A DNA stretch of 64,000 bases from JAHRVQ01 sp963976815 (GCA_963976815.1 CAXBLU010000003.1:1-64000), one strand, 5' to 3'. Counted from the stretch's first letter, positions 17,027 through 25,608 are shown. The notes: a model not told the origin generated them from the sequence alone. Translations and numbers: made by a program.

Positions 17027-17948
17027 CTGCTTTACTCCTCTGCCAAACCGCTGCCCCGATAAGCAACATACCCACCACCAGGGAAGAACCAAACTCCAGT
17101 GCTGCGGGTAACTCAAAGTTGCCAATCACCTCTCGCCCCTGGCGCCAGAACTCAATGGAGAGCATGTGTTCAACAAAAAACTGACCTAGATATGAAGAAC
17201 TAAAAAACATGCCCTCAACAATCACTAAGACCATTGGCACCCCTACAGCCCAGACCATCGGTGCAGATTTTGCCCAGGCGGACACGAACAACAACCAACC
17301 AAAAAATGGCAAACACCATAAAACCGTAAACACGTAAAGCGCCAGGAAGCCTGCCCATCGAGTAAAAAAGTTGGCGGATGCCCAGAGTGTGTCCCACATT
17401 GAGAATTCTTGACCCGAGGCACCAATTGTTGCCGCAATCGCAAGGCTCAGATGAGCCACAACAATAAAAGCGAGATAGATCATGGGCGCAAGTACCAACC
17501 CCGCGACCAATTTAGAAGCCACTGTCATTGCATCTGATACCGGCATCGATTTCCAAAACAGTACGCTGCGGTCTTTTCTATCGTCATATAACGCGCCCAG
17601 CAGATAGAAAATGATCACCACCCAGAGCACGCCCACCCATATCACGCTCATACCCACAAAAAGTTGATCGAGACGATCTTCTCGCAGCGCGTCCGGCATC
17701 GACGCCAGCTCCGCCATCTTCATCCCAAACACATCCATCAAGGACGAATCCTGGACCCGTAACTCATGGGTTTGATTGTCCGTTTCCCAATCAGCGTCGA
17801 TATTGACTTCAATCGAGTTAGAGGACAGCCCCAGTAACATGATCACCAGAATGCCGATAAATACGCTAGTCACGACCGCCGGTAGAATCAAAAATGTACC
17901 GCGATGCTCCCAGAATTCTCTTCGGGTCAAAATCAATAACTTGTTCAT
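17016..17948 (-). CDS. ABC transporter permease (ABC-2 type)
   Basis: A 310-residue membrane protein with six hydrophobic segments. The first is at about residues 20-45, a long extracytoplasmic loop spans about 46-105, and the other five lie from about residue 110. The cytoplasmic N-terminus (LILTRREFWEHRGTF) is typical of ABC-2/ABC-2-like permeases such as those in Ytr-type operons. It overlaps the ATPase gene by 4 nt and the small lipoprotein gene by 11 nt. The substrate is unknown; with a GntR/YtrA-type regulator in the operon, export of an antibiotic or envelope-active compound is plausible. Confidence 0.85.
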   Translation of the reverse strand: MNKLLILTRREFWEHRGTFLILPAVVTSVFIGILVIMLLGLSSNSIEVNIDADWETDNQTHELRVQDSSLMDVFGMKMAELASMPDALREDRLDQLFVGMSVIWVGVLWVVIIFYLLGALYDDRKDRSVLFWKSMPVSDAMTVASKLVAGLVLAPMIYLAFIVVAHLSLAIAATIGASGQEFSMWDTLWASANFFTRWAGFLALYVFTVLWCLPFFGWLLFVSAWAKSAPMVWAVGVPMVLVIVEGMFFSSSYLGQFFVEHMLSIEFWRQGREVIGNFELPAALEFGSSLVVGMLLIGAAVWQRSKADEI

Positions 17949-18802
17949 GATCCACCTCGTTGCATTTTGGCGACAAAAAGATCTGTAACACTTGGTACGT
18001 GGAGCTCGCCGAGCCGCTGTAGAACCTCAGCATCAGCATGCTCAAAAATCATGCTTTTCTTGCCCAACATGTCCTTGGAAACTAACGGTCCAAGCGCAAG
18101 GGCTTCAGCGACATGTTCCGGGCTAACCAGCACCTGACGGTATTGCTCGGAAAGATCATCCATCGAACAGTCCAATACAATCTCGCCCCGATTGATAAAC
18201 AACAGGTGGCTAAGCAGACTCTCAATCTCTTCCACCTGATGGGTGCTAATAATGATGCTGGTTTCATGGTCAAAATAATCGTTGAGCAATCGGTCGTAGA
18301 ATTCTTTTCGGTACAGAATGTCGAGACCAATGGTTGGCTCATCCAGCACTAATAGCTCAACATCAATAGCCAGGATCAACGCCAGGTGTAACTGGGTCAC
18401 CATACCTTTGGACAATTGACTGACCTTTCGGTCCGGCCGGATATCTGTCGCGCGGATCAGCTCTTCCGCCTTCGACCGGTTAAATTTGGGGTGCACACCT
18501 TCGATGTAGTCGATGGCATCCTTGACCTTCAACCATCGCGGCAACACGCCCACGTCAGCGATAAAACAAACTCGTTCCATAATGTGATGACGACCGTGCC
18601 TGGGATCAACCCCCAGGACGTCAAGCTCACCCTCAAAGGACGTCAGCCCCAGAATACTTTTTAGTGTGGTGGTTTTTCCTGCACCATTAGGGCCAATCAA
18701 ACCCACAATAGAGCCCGGCTCAATTTCAAAAGTGACATCACTAATGGCGTCGAAGTCACCATAGGACTTACGCAAATGCTCCGCTTTGACAACATGACTC
18801 AT
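17945..18802 (-). CDS. ABC transporter ATP-binding protein
   Basis: A 285-residue nucleotide-binding subunit. Walker A GPNGAGKTT is at about residues 37-45, the signature appears as the SKGMVTQLHLAL variant, Walker B is LLVLDEPTIGLD, and the switch His lies in ISTHQ. The C-terminal 70 residues are an extra domain common in drug-export ATPases. The LSGGQ signature is altered to L-S-K-G-M, as often seen in YtrB/EcsA-type exporters. Coupled to the permease and the GntR gene by 4-nt overlaps on each side. Confidence 0.92.
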   Translation of the reverse strand: MSHVVKAEHLRKSYGDFDAISDVTFEIEPGSIVGLIGPNGAGKTTTLKSILGLTSFEGELDVLGVDPRHGRHHIMERVCFIADVGVLPRWLKVKDAIDYIEGVHPKFNRSKAEELIRATDIRPDRKVSQLSKGMVTQLHLALILAIDVELLVLDEPTIGLDILYRKEFYDRLLNDYFDHETSIIISTHQVEEIESLLSHLLFINRGEIVLDCSMDDLSEQYRQVLVSPEHVAEALALGPLVSKDMLGKKSMIFEHADAEVLQRLGELHVPSVTDLFVAKMQRGGS

Positions 18803-19161
18803 AGTGAAGTCCCCCTGGTAGTTAGTAATTCATCGCTGGATATACCCAGTCTGTGGATCTTGTCCTGGATCAAGGGCCATTCTTCAAGCAGGAACCGGTC
18901 TCGCTCCGTTGCAACAAGCGCTGCTCTAGCACCTTCCTTGACAAACATCCCAAGCCCACGACGTTTTTCAATCAAATCTTCGTCTACCAATAACTGCATG
19001 GCCTTCGACACGGTAATTGGGTTAATTCGGTGTTCACTTGCCAGTTGGCGTACCGATGGCAAACTATCTCCCTCTAGGAACACGTCCTCGAGGATCATTT
19101 CAAGGATCCGGTCCCGCAGTTGGCGGTAAATGGGATCCTTATCGTTCCAGTTGATTTTCAT
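18799..19161 (-). CDS. GntR-family regulator, YtrA subfamily
   Basis: A 120-residue regulator with a GntR winged helix (IYRQLRDRILEMILEDVFLEGDSLPSVRQLASEHRINPITVSKAMQLLVDEDLIEKRRGLGMFV) and only a short helical C-terminus, the size and form of the YtrA subfamily that controls ABC exporters. It is the first gene of the operon and most likely represses it through the palindrome just upstream. Confidence 0.9.
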   Translation of the reverse strand: MKINWNDKDPIYRQLRDRILEMILEDVFLEGDSLPSVRQLASEHRINPITVSKAMQLLVDEDLIEKRRGLGMFVKEGARAALVATERDRFLLEEWPLIQDKIHRLGISSDELLTTRGTSL

Positions 19162-19179
19162 GGGCTCATCCCGTTCTGA

Positions 19180-19210
19180 TGTAGTGGTGTACTACATGTG
19201 TATAACACCA
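19180..19210. promoter_or_regulatory. Candidate GntR/YtrA operator upstream of the ABC operon
   Basis: Two overlapping inverted repeats lie 19-49 bases upstream of the GntR start. One is TGTAGT-5 nt-ACTACA (19180-19196). The other is TGGTGT (19185-19190) paired with ACACCA (19205-19210). The position covers the expected promoter, so autorepression of the operon is likely. Confidence 0.6.
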
Positions 19211-19260
19211 ATGCAGTATAGGGATAGATAAGCGTTCCGCAAGCCTTTTTTGAAAATTTA

Positions 19261-19317
19261 TGGGCCTGGGCTGGACTGAGCTGGGCTGGGCTGGGCTGAG
19301 CTGGACTGGACTGGACT
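19261..19317. repeat. Imperfect CTGGR pentanucleotide tract
   Basis: About 11 consecutive units of ctggg, ctgga or ctgag between the end of the murG-like gene and the GntR promoter. There are no spacers and no coding frame on either strand that I would believe. Similar short CTGRR-rich repeats occur at 60300-60320 and at the left window edge. Confidence 0.8.
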
Positions 19318-19376
19318 AGATTAGAATTTGACCCGGCTTGAACTGGAGTAAGACTTTTCCCAGGCTGCGTGGCGAT

Positions 19377-20450
19377 CTACAACTTTGCCGTGTCCTGGAT
19401 CAATTTATGTATCGTGCTAACGGCATCACCATCCGGAAAGGACTCCATGGCACTCTGCCATACCGCCTTGTTTTCAAGCTGTAACAACGCCCCCAGTAGG
19501 CTTACGTCGTTCAATTCTCCTTCCTGCAGGACCAAACTCATCCCTGACTCACCCATAATGCGAGCATTCACTAACTGATCACCCCTACTGGCGGCTGCAG
19601 TCAGGGGAATCAGAAGGTGAGGTTTGTGAAAACTGAGCAATTCAAAAATACTATTGGCCCCCGCCCTGGAAACCACCAGATCCGACGCTGCAAGTACATC
19701 ACCGTACTCATCTTGCAAATACTCAAATTGACGATAACCACTACCCTGGGCCTCTGTTTGTAAGTTCCCAGCACCCACTAGATGCACAATTTGATACCTG
19801 TTAAGTAGCTCCGGAAGCGCCTGCCAAACGCTCTGATTCAACACCCGGGCGCCGAGGCTGCCGCCCACAACCAATAGGATTGGTTTAGTTTGATCAAACT
19901 CTAAAAATGCCCGGCCATTCTCAGGGTTTGAATGCCGCAGCCCCCCCCGAAGCGGCGACCCGGTGACGTGTACCCGATCTGCGGCAAATGATTTTGGTAG
20001 GTACTTTAGGGTTTCGGCAAAGTTCACGCAGAGTAACCGGCTAAAGGGCAGACATAATTTATTCGCCAATCCCGGGGTAATATCGGACTCGTGGCAAATC
20101 ACAGGGATCCGGCACAACCAGGCCGCTGCCACTATCGGCACAGCCACAAAACCGCCCTTGGAAAATACAATATTCGGCTTGAGAGAAATGCAGATCCACA
20201 GACTCTGCACCAGACCTAACAGAATAAAGATGGGGTCAATAAAATTCCGCCAGGAAAAATAACGGCGCAATTTACCTGAATGGATCCCGTGATAGGCAAT
20301 ACCCAGGGGCGCAATGAGTTCTCGCTCAATACCATTTCTGGAACCGACATAATGGCACTGCCAATCTGACTCAGACAATGCTTCTATCAGTGCAATATTG
20401 GGGGTTACATGACCCGCTGTACCGCCGCCGGTAAATAGGATTCTGGCCAC
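19377..20450 (-). CDS. MurG-like N-acetylglucosaminyltransferase, Firmicutes-type
   Basis: A 357-residue GT28 protein. MurG enzymes add GlcNAc to lipid I to form lipid II at the inner membrane face. Hallmarks are FTGGGTAGHVTPNIALI, SGKLRRYFSWRNF, SKGGFVAVPIV, HESDITPGLANKL, VVGGSLGARVLN and SRAGANSIFELL. The GKLRRY and HESD-TPGLANK blocks are those I recall from Staphylococcus/Clostridium MurG. It is not in a dcw cluster but follows hda with a 1-nt TAGTG overlap, start GTG. It may be a second MurG-like enzyme with its own glycolipid acceptor, or the only MurG of this genome; the window cannot tell. Confidence 0.85.
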   Translation of the reverse strand: MARILFTGGGTAGHVTPNIALIEALSESDWQCHYVGSRNGIERELIAPLGIAYHGIHSGKLRRYFSWRNFIDPIFILLGLVQSLWICISLKPNIVFSKGGFVAVPIVAAAWLCRIPVICHESDITPGLANKLCLPFSRLLCVNFAETLKYLPKSFAADRVHVTGSPLRGGLRHSNPENGRAFLEFDQTKPILLVVGGSLGARVLNQSVWQALPELLNRYQIVHLVGAGNLQTEAQGSGYRQFEYLQDEYGDVLAASDLVVSRAGANSIFELLSFHKPHLLIPLTAAASRGDQLVNARIMGESGMSLVLQEGELNDVSLLGALLQLENKAVWQSAMESFPDGDAVSTIHKLIQDTAKL

Positions 20451-21097
20451 TAGAGCTGTAGCGTATGTTTTACAAAAGGAATCGTGACGCGTTTTTGTTG
20501 TCGCAGCGTTTCCAATTCAAGACGCTTCAACATGTCCAACAACTTATACATGTCGCGGGGCGAGCGACTGAGAATAAACCGACCCACATCTTCACTGAGA
20601 TCAAAACCCCAATGCCTTGCTCGCTGCACTAGCACACGAATTTTCTGGTTATCATTTAGCTGATCTGTTTCTACCGCCGACGCTGAATTAAGTCGAGATT
20701 TCAAATCAGCTAGCTTGATGTTCTGCTGGCTAGAGGGAGCCTCAGCGGCAACCAATAATCGCCCGCCGCGATCTTTCACACCGTTCATCAAATGAAACAA
20801 CGCTTCCTCCCATTCGGTCTGGGACAGAATTGCATCAATGTCATCAAGACAAATCAATGGCATATTCTCCAGGTCTCTCAAGACCTCCGGAGATAAGCGC
20901 TTTAACTCACTCAGATATATAGAACCTTCGGTTTCCTGGCAGGCCGCCTGCAACAGATGACTACGCCCAGAACCCTTCCGCCCCCAGAGATACTGCCAGG
21001 CATTACCACGACCAATTTTTTCCGCCGCATCTCCGACATAATTTGAAAATACCGCATCCGGAGATAGCGTAAAATCGAGAGTAAATTGCTTAACCAT
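20450..21097 (-). CDS. hda: DnaA regulatory inactivator Hda
   Basis: Hda is the AAA+ DnaA paralogue that, bound to the loaded beta clamp, stimulates hydrolysis of DnaA-ATP after initiation (RIDA). The 215-residue protein has an N-terminal clamp-binding-like motif Q-F-T-L-D-F, Walker A GRKGSGRSHLL (Arg in place of Lys, as in E. coli Hda), Walker B LICLDDIDA, the arginine-finger region LKSRLNSASAV and a C-terminal helical lid. The start at 21095-21097 overlaps perM by 8 nt; longer upstream reading would lie inside perM. Confidence 0.92.
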   Translation of the reverse strand: MVKQFTLDFTLSPDAVFSNYVGDAAEKIGRGNAWQYLWGRKGSGRSHLLQAACQETEGSIYLSELKRLSPEVLRDLENMPLICLDDIDAILSQTEWEEALFHLMNGVKDRGGRLLVAAEAPSSQQNIKLADLKSRLNSASAVETDQLNDNQKIRVLVQRARHWGFDLSEDVGRFILSRSPRDMYKLLDMLKRLELETLRQQKRVTIPFVKHTLQL

Positions 21098-22205
21098 CAG
21101 CGTTTCCAGAATCAGCTGGCTGACTTTGATCGTTTGTCGTGTTCTGGTTTTGGCTGTAATAACGACTGCCGATGTAGCGACGATAGTAGTGCCGTGCAAA
21201 CACCATAATGACGGCAGCAACGGGCAAGGCAAGCAGAATACCCGTAAAGCCAAATAGTTGGCCGCCGGCCAGGATGGCAAATATGACGGCAACAGGATGA
21301 AGGCCAATTCGATCACCGACCAACAAGGGTGTCAGCACCATACCCTCCATCGCCTGGCCAATGCCAAATACGATAGCAATGTAGATCAACGGGAAAAATT
21401 CTTGATACTGAATCACACCGGCGATGCTGGCGGCGGTGATACCCACAATAAAACCCAGGTACGGCACAATACTGGCTAACCCCGCCAGCATGCCAATCAA
21501 CAGCGCGAGCTCCAGCCCCACAATCATAAGTCCGATCGAATAGATTCCACCTAACAGCGCCATAACCAACATTTGCCCCCGTAGAAAAGCGCTTAATACT
21601 TCATCACACTCGCTAACCAGATCGACTACGGTTTGTTCAGAACCCCTGGGCAGAATATCGCGGATATAGGCAACAAGGGTGTCCCAGTCCCGCATCAGAT
21701 AGAAGCTCACGACGGGAATTAGTGCAATATTGGTTAGCAGCGCAAGTAGTGCAAAACCCGACGCCGTCGCCTGGCCTAGTAAAGTTTTTGCGATATCACC
21801 TACTTTTTGCCAGTCTGCCTTGAGCTGGTGCGCCAGCGAATCGAGATTAAAATCAAAGGGATCAACGCCAAAATTGGCCATCAAAAATGGACTCGTGGTT
21901 TCTTGCAACCAGCGAATAAACCCAGGAACACTCTGAATCAGCGATGCCAACTCCGATAACAACATTGGCAATAGCAGTAGCAATCCCGCCATCAGGATCA
22001 GAGTAATTAGCAAGAACACAATTACAACACCGCCGGTTCGACCGACAAATCGCTCCAACCGATCTACTAAGGGGTCACCAAGATAAGCAATGGCCATGCC
22101 GACAAGAAACGGCGTTAAAATAGGTTGCAACAAATAAATCAGGACAAACAGCAGCGAAACGCCGGCCAGGACAAAAATACGTTCCACGGGAGACAAACTT
22201 TCCAT
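21090..22205 (-). CDS. perM: AI-2E/PerM family membrane transporter
   Basis: A 371-residue membrane protein with about eight hydrophobic helices and family motifs P-F-L-V-G-M-A-I-A-Y-L-G-D-P-L-V-D-R near the N-terminus, then PVVSFYLMRDWD and PYLGFIVGI. Family members export autoinducer-2 or Na+/H+ or are uncharacterised. Located next to hda, as in Pseudomonas. ATG at 22203-22205 is preferred, 2 nt after the upstream stop, over a TTG at 22220. Confidence 0.88.
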   Translation of the reverse strand: MESLSPVERIFVLAGVSLLFVLIYLLQPILTPFLVGMAIAYLGDPLVDRLERFVGRTGGVVIVFLLITLILMAGLLLLLPMLLSELASLIQSVPGFIRWLQETTSPFLMANFGVDPFDFNLDSLAHQLKADWQKVGDIAKTLLGQATASGFALLALLTNIALIPVVSFYLMRDWDTLVAYIRDILPRGSEQTVVDLVSECDEVLSAFLRGQMLVMALLGGIYSIGLMIVGLELALLIGMLAGLASIVPYLGFIVGITAASIAGVIQYQEFFPLIYIAIVFGIGQAMEGMVLTPLLVGDRIGLHPVAVIFAILAGGQLFGFTGILLALPVAAVIMVFARHYYRRYIGSRYYSQNQNTTNDQSQPADSGNADG

Positions 22206-22207
22206 AG

Positions 22208-23296
22208 TCAGGGCATCCAACGATATAGCAGGCGATCATCGCCGGCATTAAGCAATGTCAGCTTGTGATCCAGTTCAATAATTTCAACCAGTTGCTGTTG
22301 TTGACCTTCAGTGCTCAATTCAAACACCACATCACTACCTTCGACACTGACCACATAGGTGTCTAGCACCGGAGCCAGAGACTTCAGATATCCAAGCGCC
22401 GAGGCATAGGCCTCGGTACTGTCTATTCCTTCAACCCGGAGTGTCACCGCACCTTTGGATGACCCCACCGCATATCGCGCCGCCAATTTATCTGCGAGTT
22501 GATCGACCACATCTGCAACCAGTTCCTGAGGACTGCCAGCTAGCCCCTCAAATCGCGCCCAGCTGCCATCAATCCTATAGGCCCAAGTGCCACGCCATTG
22601 TCCACTGGCATCCTGCTGAACCCTTCCCGAGAGGATACTGTCGGGATTGTACCGGGTAGATGCACCGTCAATTCGATCGAGAAATGCGCCCCACACTTCC
22701 GCCGTTGACAAACTGCTAGCATCTTCCAGGTCCATCAGTGGATAGAACATTGGCAAACCCCGCTCTTTTGCCAATTCTGATAAGGCGTCACTCACGGGAT
22801 CGCCACTGTTTTCTGTCATCAAACGCCGCTCACGATCATCACTGACCGCAACCCATAACAGGACACTGGGTCGGTTGCTGCCCCAAACGGAAAACCCTGC
22901 ATTGCGTAACAAAGCAGCAATGGCATTTGGCTCAAAATTGATCCGGAGAATCCGGCCCTGCAGTATTTCAGTTCCCACCTGGAACTCTCGATCGGTAGTT
23001 TGATAGCTATACTGATAATAGAACTGGGATGGGTTACGCAATGCCTGGCGAATTTGCTCGTCATCGGCCACGCTCTGGGTCCCAGAAACCCTGACAAGCA
23101 CTTGTAACAGGGCCGCCCGGGCACCAGACAGTCGTTGCGCCTCGCTTTCAGAGGTGACGTAAACGTCAGAAATATACAGATCTGTAACGGCAACGGCCCA
23201 GGAGGGAGCAGCCATTAGCGCGCAAATTGCCATCACGAGTGCGCGGACAAAGGTGGTTCTTCTGTTATGAATGGTGATTTCCTTTCCTCTGGGCAA
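22208..23296 (-). CDS. DUF2066 domain-containing exported protein
   Basis: Up to 362 residues, with a signal peptide (VRALVMAICALMAAPSWAVA) and the DUF2066 pattern (YISDVYVTSESEAQRLSGARAALLQVLVRVSG; SVLLWVAVSDD). The function is unknown; homologues sit beside hda/perM in many gammaproteobacteria. The start is doubtful. There is no ATG before the signal peptide, only TTG at 23294-23296, and the only strong ribosome-binding sequence (AGGAAAGGA) lies after that TTG and 7 nt before an ATT codon at 23270-23272. No purM or purN is seen between this gene and DUF3108. Confidence 0.82.
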   Translation of the reverse strand: MPRGKEITIHNRRTTFVRALVMAICALMAAPSWAVAVTDLYISDVYVTSESEAQRLSGARAALLQVLVRVSGTQSVADDEQIRQALRNPSQFYYQYSYQTTDREFQVGTEILQGRILRINFEPNAIAALLRNAGFSVWGSNRPSVLLWVAVSDDRERRLMTENSGDPVSDALSELAKERGLPMFYPLMDLEDASSLSTAEVWGAFLDRIDGASTRYNPDSILSGRVQQDASGQWRGTWAYRIDGSWARFEGLAGSPQELVADVVDQLADKLAARYAVGSSKGAVTLRVEGIDSTEAYASALGYLKSLAPVLDTYVVSVEGSDVVFELSTEGQQQQLVEIIELDHKLTLLNAGDDRLLYRWMP

Positions 23297-23412
23297 TTCA
23301 GGCAGTGTTCACAAAACGTGAATACAATGGAATTGTTTGCTGCGATCGTGTTCCAAATTGTCATAGACTAACTGCTCTTTTACAAGAGTCGGCTGAATTT
23401 AAAGGAATTTTC

Positions 23413-24147
23413 ATGCGTTGGATCATTGTTGCACTGTTTTTTACCTGCTTGCCCGCCCAGGCAGAGACCAGCGCAGTTGAAAGCGGGACCAATCCGAGTT
23501 TGTTTCGAGCGGTTTATAAAGCCGACTACAAGGGCTTGCCAATCAGTGCAAAAGGCATTCGTGAGCTGACTCGAAATAGTGATGGCCATTATCATCTCTC
23601 GTCGATCGCGACGTCGATGTTTGCCTCAATCACCGAAACCACCGAATTTAAGATTGAGGGCACCCAGGTCATTCCACTGGAATACCAGTATCACCGCTCT
23701 GGCATTGGCAGAAAGCGAGATGCAATCCTGAGTTTCGACTGGGCAACCAATTCTGTCGTCAACGATGTACAGGCTAAACCCTGGCGAATGGATGTGCCCG
23801 TCGGCGCACTGGACAAACTACTTTACCAGTACAAGTTACGCGAAGATCTCAGGGCGGCCTACGAAACCGGTGCTCCCTGGCCGGATCTGGACTATGTGAT
23901 TGCTGATGGTGGCAAACTCAAGAATTATTCTTTTAAAGTTATTGGTGAGGAGGTTATCGACACCCCACTAGGCAAAATGAAAACCGTCAAAGCAGCACGG
24001 GTAAAAGATAATCGCGATAGGGAGTCTACCTTCTGGCTCGCCCCGGAATACGATTTCCTGCTGGTTCGCTTTCAGCAATTGGAAGCAGATGGGGACGGAT
24101 TTGAACTCTTGCTGCGGGAGGCGGAGTTTGCTGGTAAACAGCTCTAA
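23413..24147 (+). CDS. DUF3108 domain-containing exported protein
   Basis: A 244-residue protein with a signal peptide (MRWIIVALFFTCLPAQAE) and a DUF3108 beta-rich domain (YKADYKGLPISAKGIRELTR; YHLSS; a C-terminal FWLAPEYDFLLVRFQQLEADGDGFELLL). The ATG at 23413 has AAAGGAA 6 nt upstream, so the longer frame from 23305 is rejected. Divergent from the DUF2066 gene. The function is unknown; such proteins are periplasmic and may bind lipid or outer membrane components. Confidence 0.86.
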   Translation: MRWIIVALFFTCLPAQAETSAVESGTNPSLFRAVYKADYKGLPISAKGIRELTRNSDGHYHLSSIATSMFASITETTEFKIEGTQVIPLEYQYHRSGIGRKRDAILSFDWATNSVVNDVQAKPWRMDVPVGALDKLLYQYKLREDLRAAYETGAPWPDLDYVIADGGKLKNYSFKVIGEEVIDTPLGKMKTVKAARVKDNRDRESTFWLAPEYDFLLVRFQQLEADGDGFELLLREAEFAGKQL

Positions 24148-24165
24148 CTCGCTGTTTACCAACCA

Positions 24166-24732
24166 TTAGGCCCTTGGAAGGGTGACGCCCTTTTGGCCCT
24201 GGTATTTACCACCGCGGTCTTTATAGGAAGTCTCGCACTCTTCATCTGACTCAAAGAACAACATCTGTGCCACACCCTCGTTGGCATAAATTTTCGCCGG
24301 CAGGGTAGTTGTGTTAGAAAACTCCAGGGTGACATGCCCCTCCCACTCGGGCTCGAGGGGCGTGACGTTGACAATAATGCCACACCGGGCATAGGTCGAC
24401 TTACCGAGACAGATCGTCAAAACATTGCGCGGAATTTTGAAATATTCAACGGTTCGCGCCAGTGCAAAAGAGTTGGGTGGAATCACACAAACATCACTTT
24501 TCACGTCAACAAAGCTTTTCTCATCAAAATGCTTGGGATCAACCGTTGCGGAATGGATATTGGTGAAAACCTTAAACTCATCTGCACAACGGACATCGTA
24601 GCCATAGCTCGAAGTACCGTAGGAGATGATCTTTTCACCCCCCTGCTGTCGAACCTGGCCAGGTTCAAAGGGCGAGATCATATCCGCCTCAGCAGACATC
24701 CTTTTTATCCAACGATCAGACTTAATGGTCAT
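24166..24732 (-). CDS. dcd: dCTP deaminase
   Basis: Deaminates dCTP to dUTP as the main route to dTMP in gammaproteobacteria. The 188-residue trimeric enzyme shows SYGTSSYGYDVRCADEF, the catalytic segment NVTPLEPEWEGHVTLEFSN with the conserved Glu, and a C-terminal YKDRGGKYQGQKGVTLPRA lid. It lies downstream of apbC on the same strand, the order dcd-apbC-metG being conserved with Pseudomonas. Confidence 0.95.
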   Translation of the reverse strand: MTIKSDRWIKRMSAEADMISPFEPGQVRQQGGEKIISYGTSSYGYDVRCADEFKVFTNIHSATVDPKHFDEKSFVDVKSDVCVIPPNSFALARTVEYFKIPRNVLTICLGKSTYARCGIIVNVTPLEPEWEGHVTLEFSNTTTLPAKIYANEGVAQMLFFESDEECETSYKDRGGKYQGQKGVTLPRA

Positions 24733-24801
24733 GGATTAATTTTTTCACCTTAAATTGAAGCTGCGCATGATAACCGATGGGTTCAGCCCGGACTAGCTCG
24801 A

Positions 24802-25608
24802 CTAATCATCCATGATTTGGATTCGCGGACCCGCTTTTTGGACAGACTCAATCATGCCGTGAATTTTCTGGGCGATGCCTCTGAAAATCTGAGCAATTTC
24901 ACCCTCAGGATCACTGATCATCGGCGGCTTACCACCATCCGACTGTTCTCGAATGGCCATCGATAGGGGTAATTGCGCCAGAACCGTCGTATCGTATTCC
25001 GCTGCAATGTCATCGCCGCCGCCGGAACCAAAAACTGCCTCCCTGTGACCGCATTCGGAACAGGTGTGCATGCTCATATTCTCGACAATCCCGAGCAGCG
25101 GCACCTCAACCTTACGAAACATTTCGATACCCTTTCGAGCATCTAGCAGGGCAATATCCTGAGGCGTTGTGACAATCACAGCACCACTCAGGGGGACCTG
25201 CTGGGACATGGTGAGCTGAATATCTCCGGTACCTGGCGGCATGTCGACCACCAGATAATCCACCTTTTGCCAGTAGGTCTGGGCCAACAACTGCTGCAGG
25301 GCTCCACTTGCCATTGGTCCACGCCAGACAGCGGGGGTTCGATCCGAGGTCACAAAGCTCATGGACATCACCTGCAAGCCATGCACTTCAATTGGCTCGA
25401 GGTACTCGCCGGCGACATTGGGCTTAGTTCCCTCGGGCACCCCCAGCATCAAACCCTGGCTTGGCCCATAGATATCCGCATCAAGCAGCCCAACCGTATG
25501 ACCCTCAGCAGCGAGGGCCAGGGCCAGATTGACAGAAACAGTCGACTTACCGACGCCACCTTTACCAGAAGCAACAGCAATTATGCGTTTTACACCGGGC
25601 AAGGTCAT
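24802..25608 (-). CDS. apbC: Mrp/ApbC-type Fe-S cluster carrier ATPase
   Basis: A 268-residue NBP35-type P-loop ATPase that binds and transfers Fe-S clusters. It has deviant Walker A GKGGVGKST at residues 15-23, Walker B-like VDYLVVDMPPGTGD, and the cluster-binding C-x-x-C (T-C-S-E-C-G-H) at about residue 180. The N-terminal MIP18/DUF59 domain found in the 360-residue E. coli Mrp is absent, so this is the short form. Divergent from metG across a 177-bp gap. Confidence 0.92.
   Translation of the reverse strand: MTLPGVKRIIAVASGKGGVGKSTVSVNLALALAAEGHTVGLLDADIYGPSQGLMLGVPEGTKPNVAGEYLEPIEVHGLQVMSMSFVTSDRTPAVWRGPMASGALQQLLAQTYWQKVDYLVVDMPPGTGDIQLTMSQQVPLSGAVIVTTPQDIALLDARKGIEMFRKVEVPLLGIVENMSMHTCSECGHREAVFGSGGGDDIAAEYDTTVLAQLPLSMAIREQSDGGKPPMISDPEGEIAQIFRGIAQKIHGMIESVQKAGPRIQIMDD

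Noticed and set aside
19261..19317. CRISPR or IS terminal repeat
   Set aside because: Pentanucleotide units without spacers, no inverted ends, no transposase.
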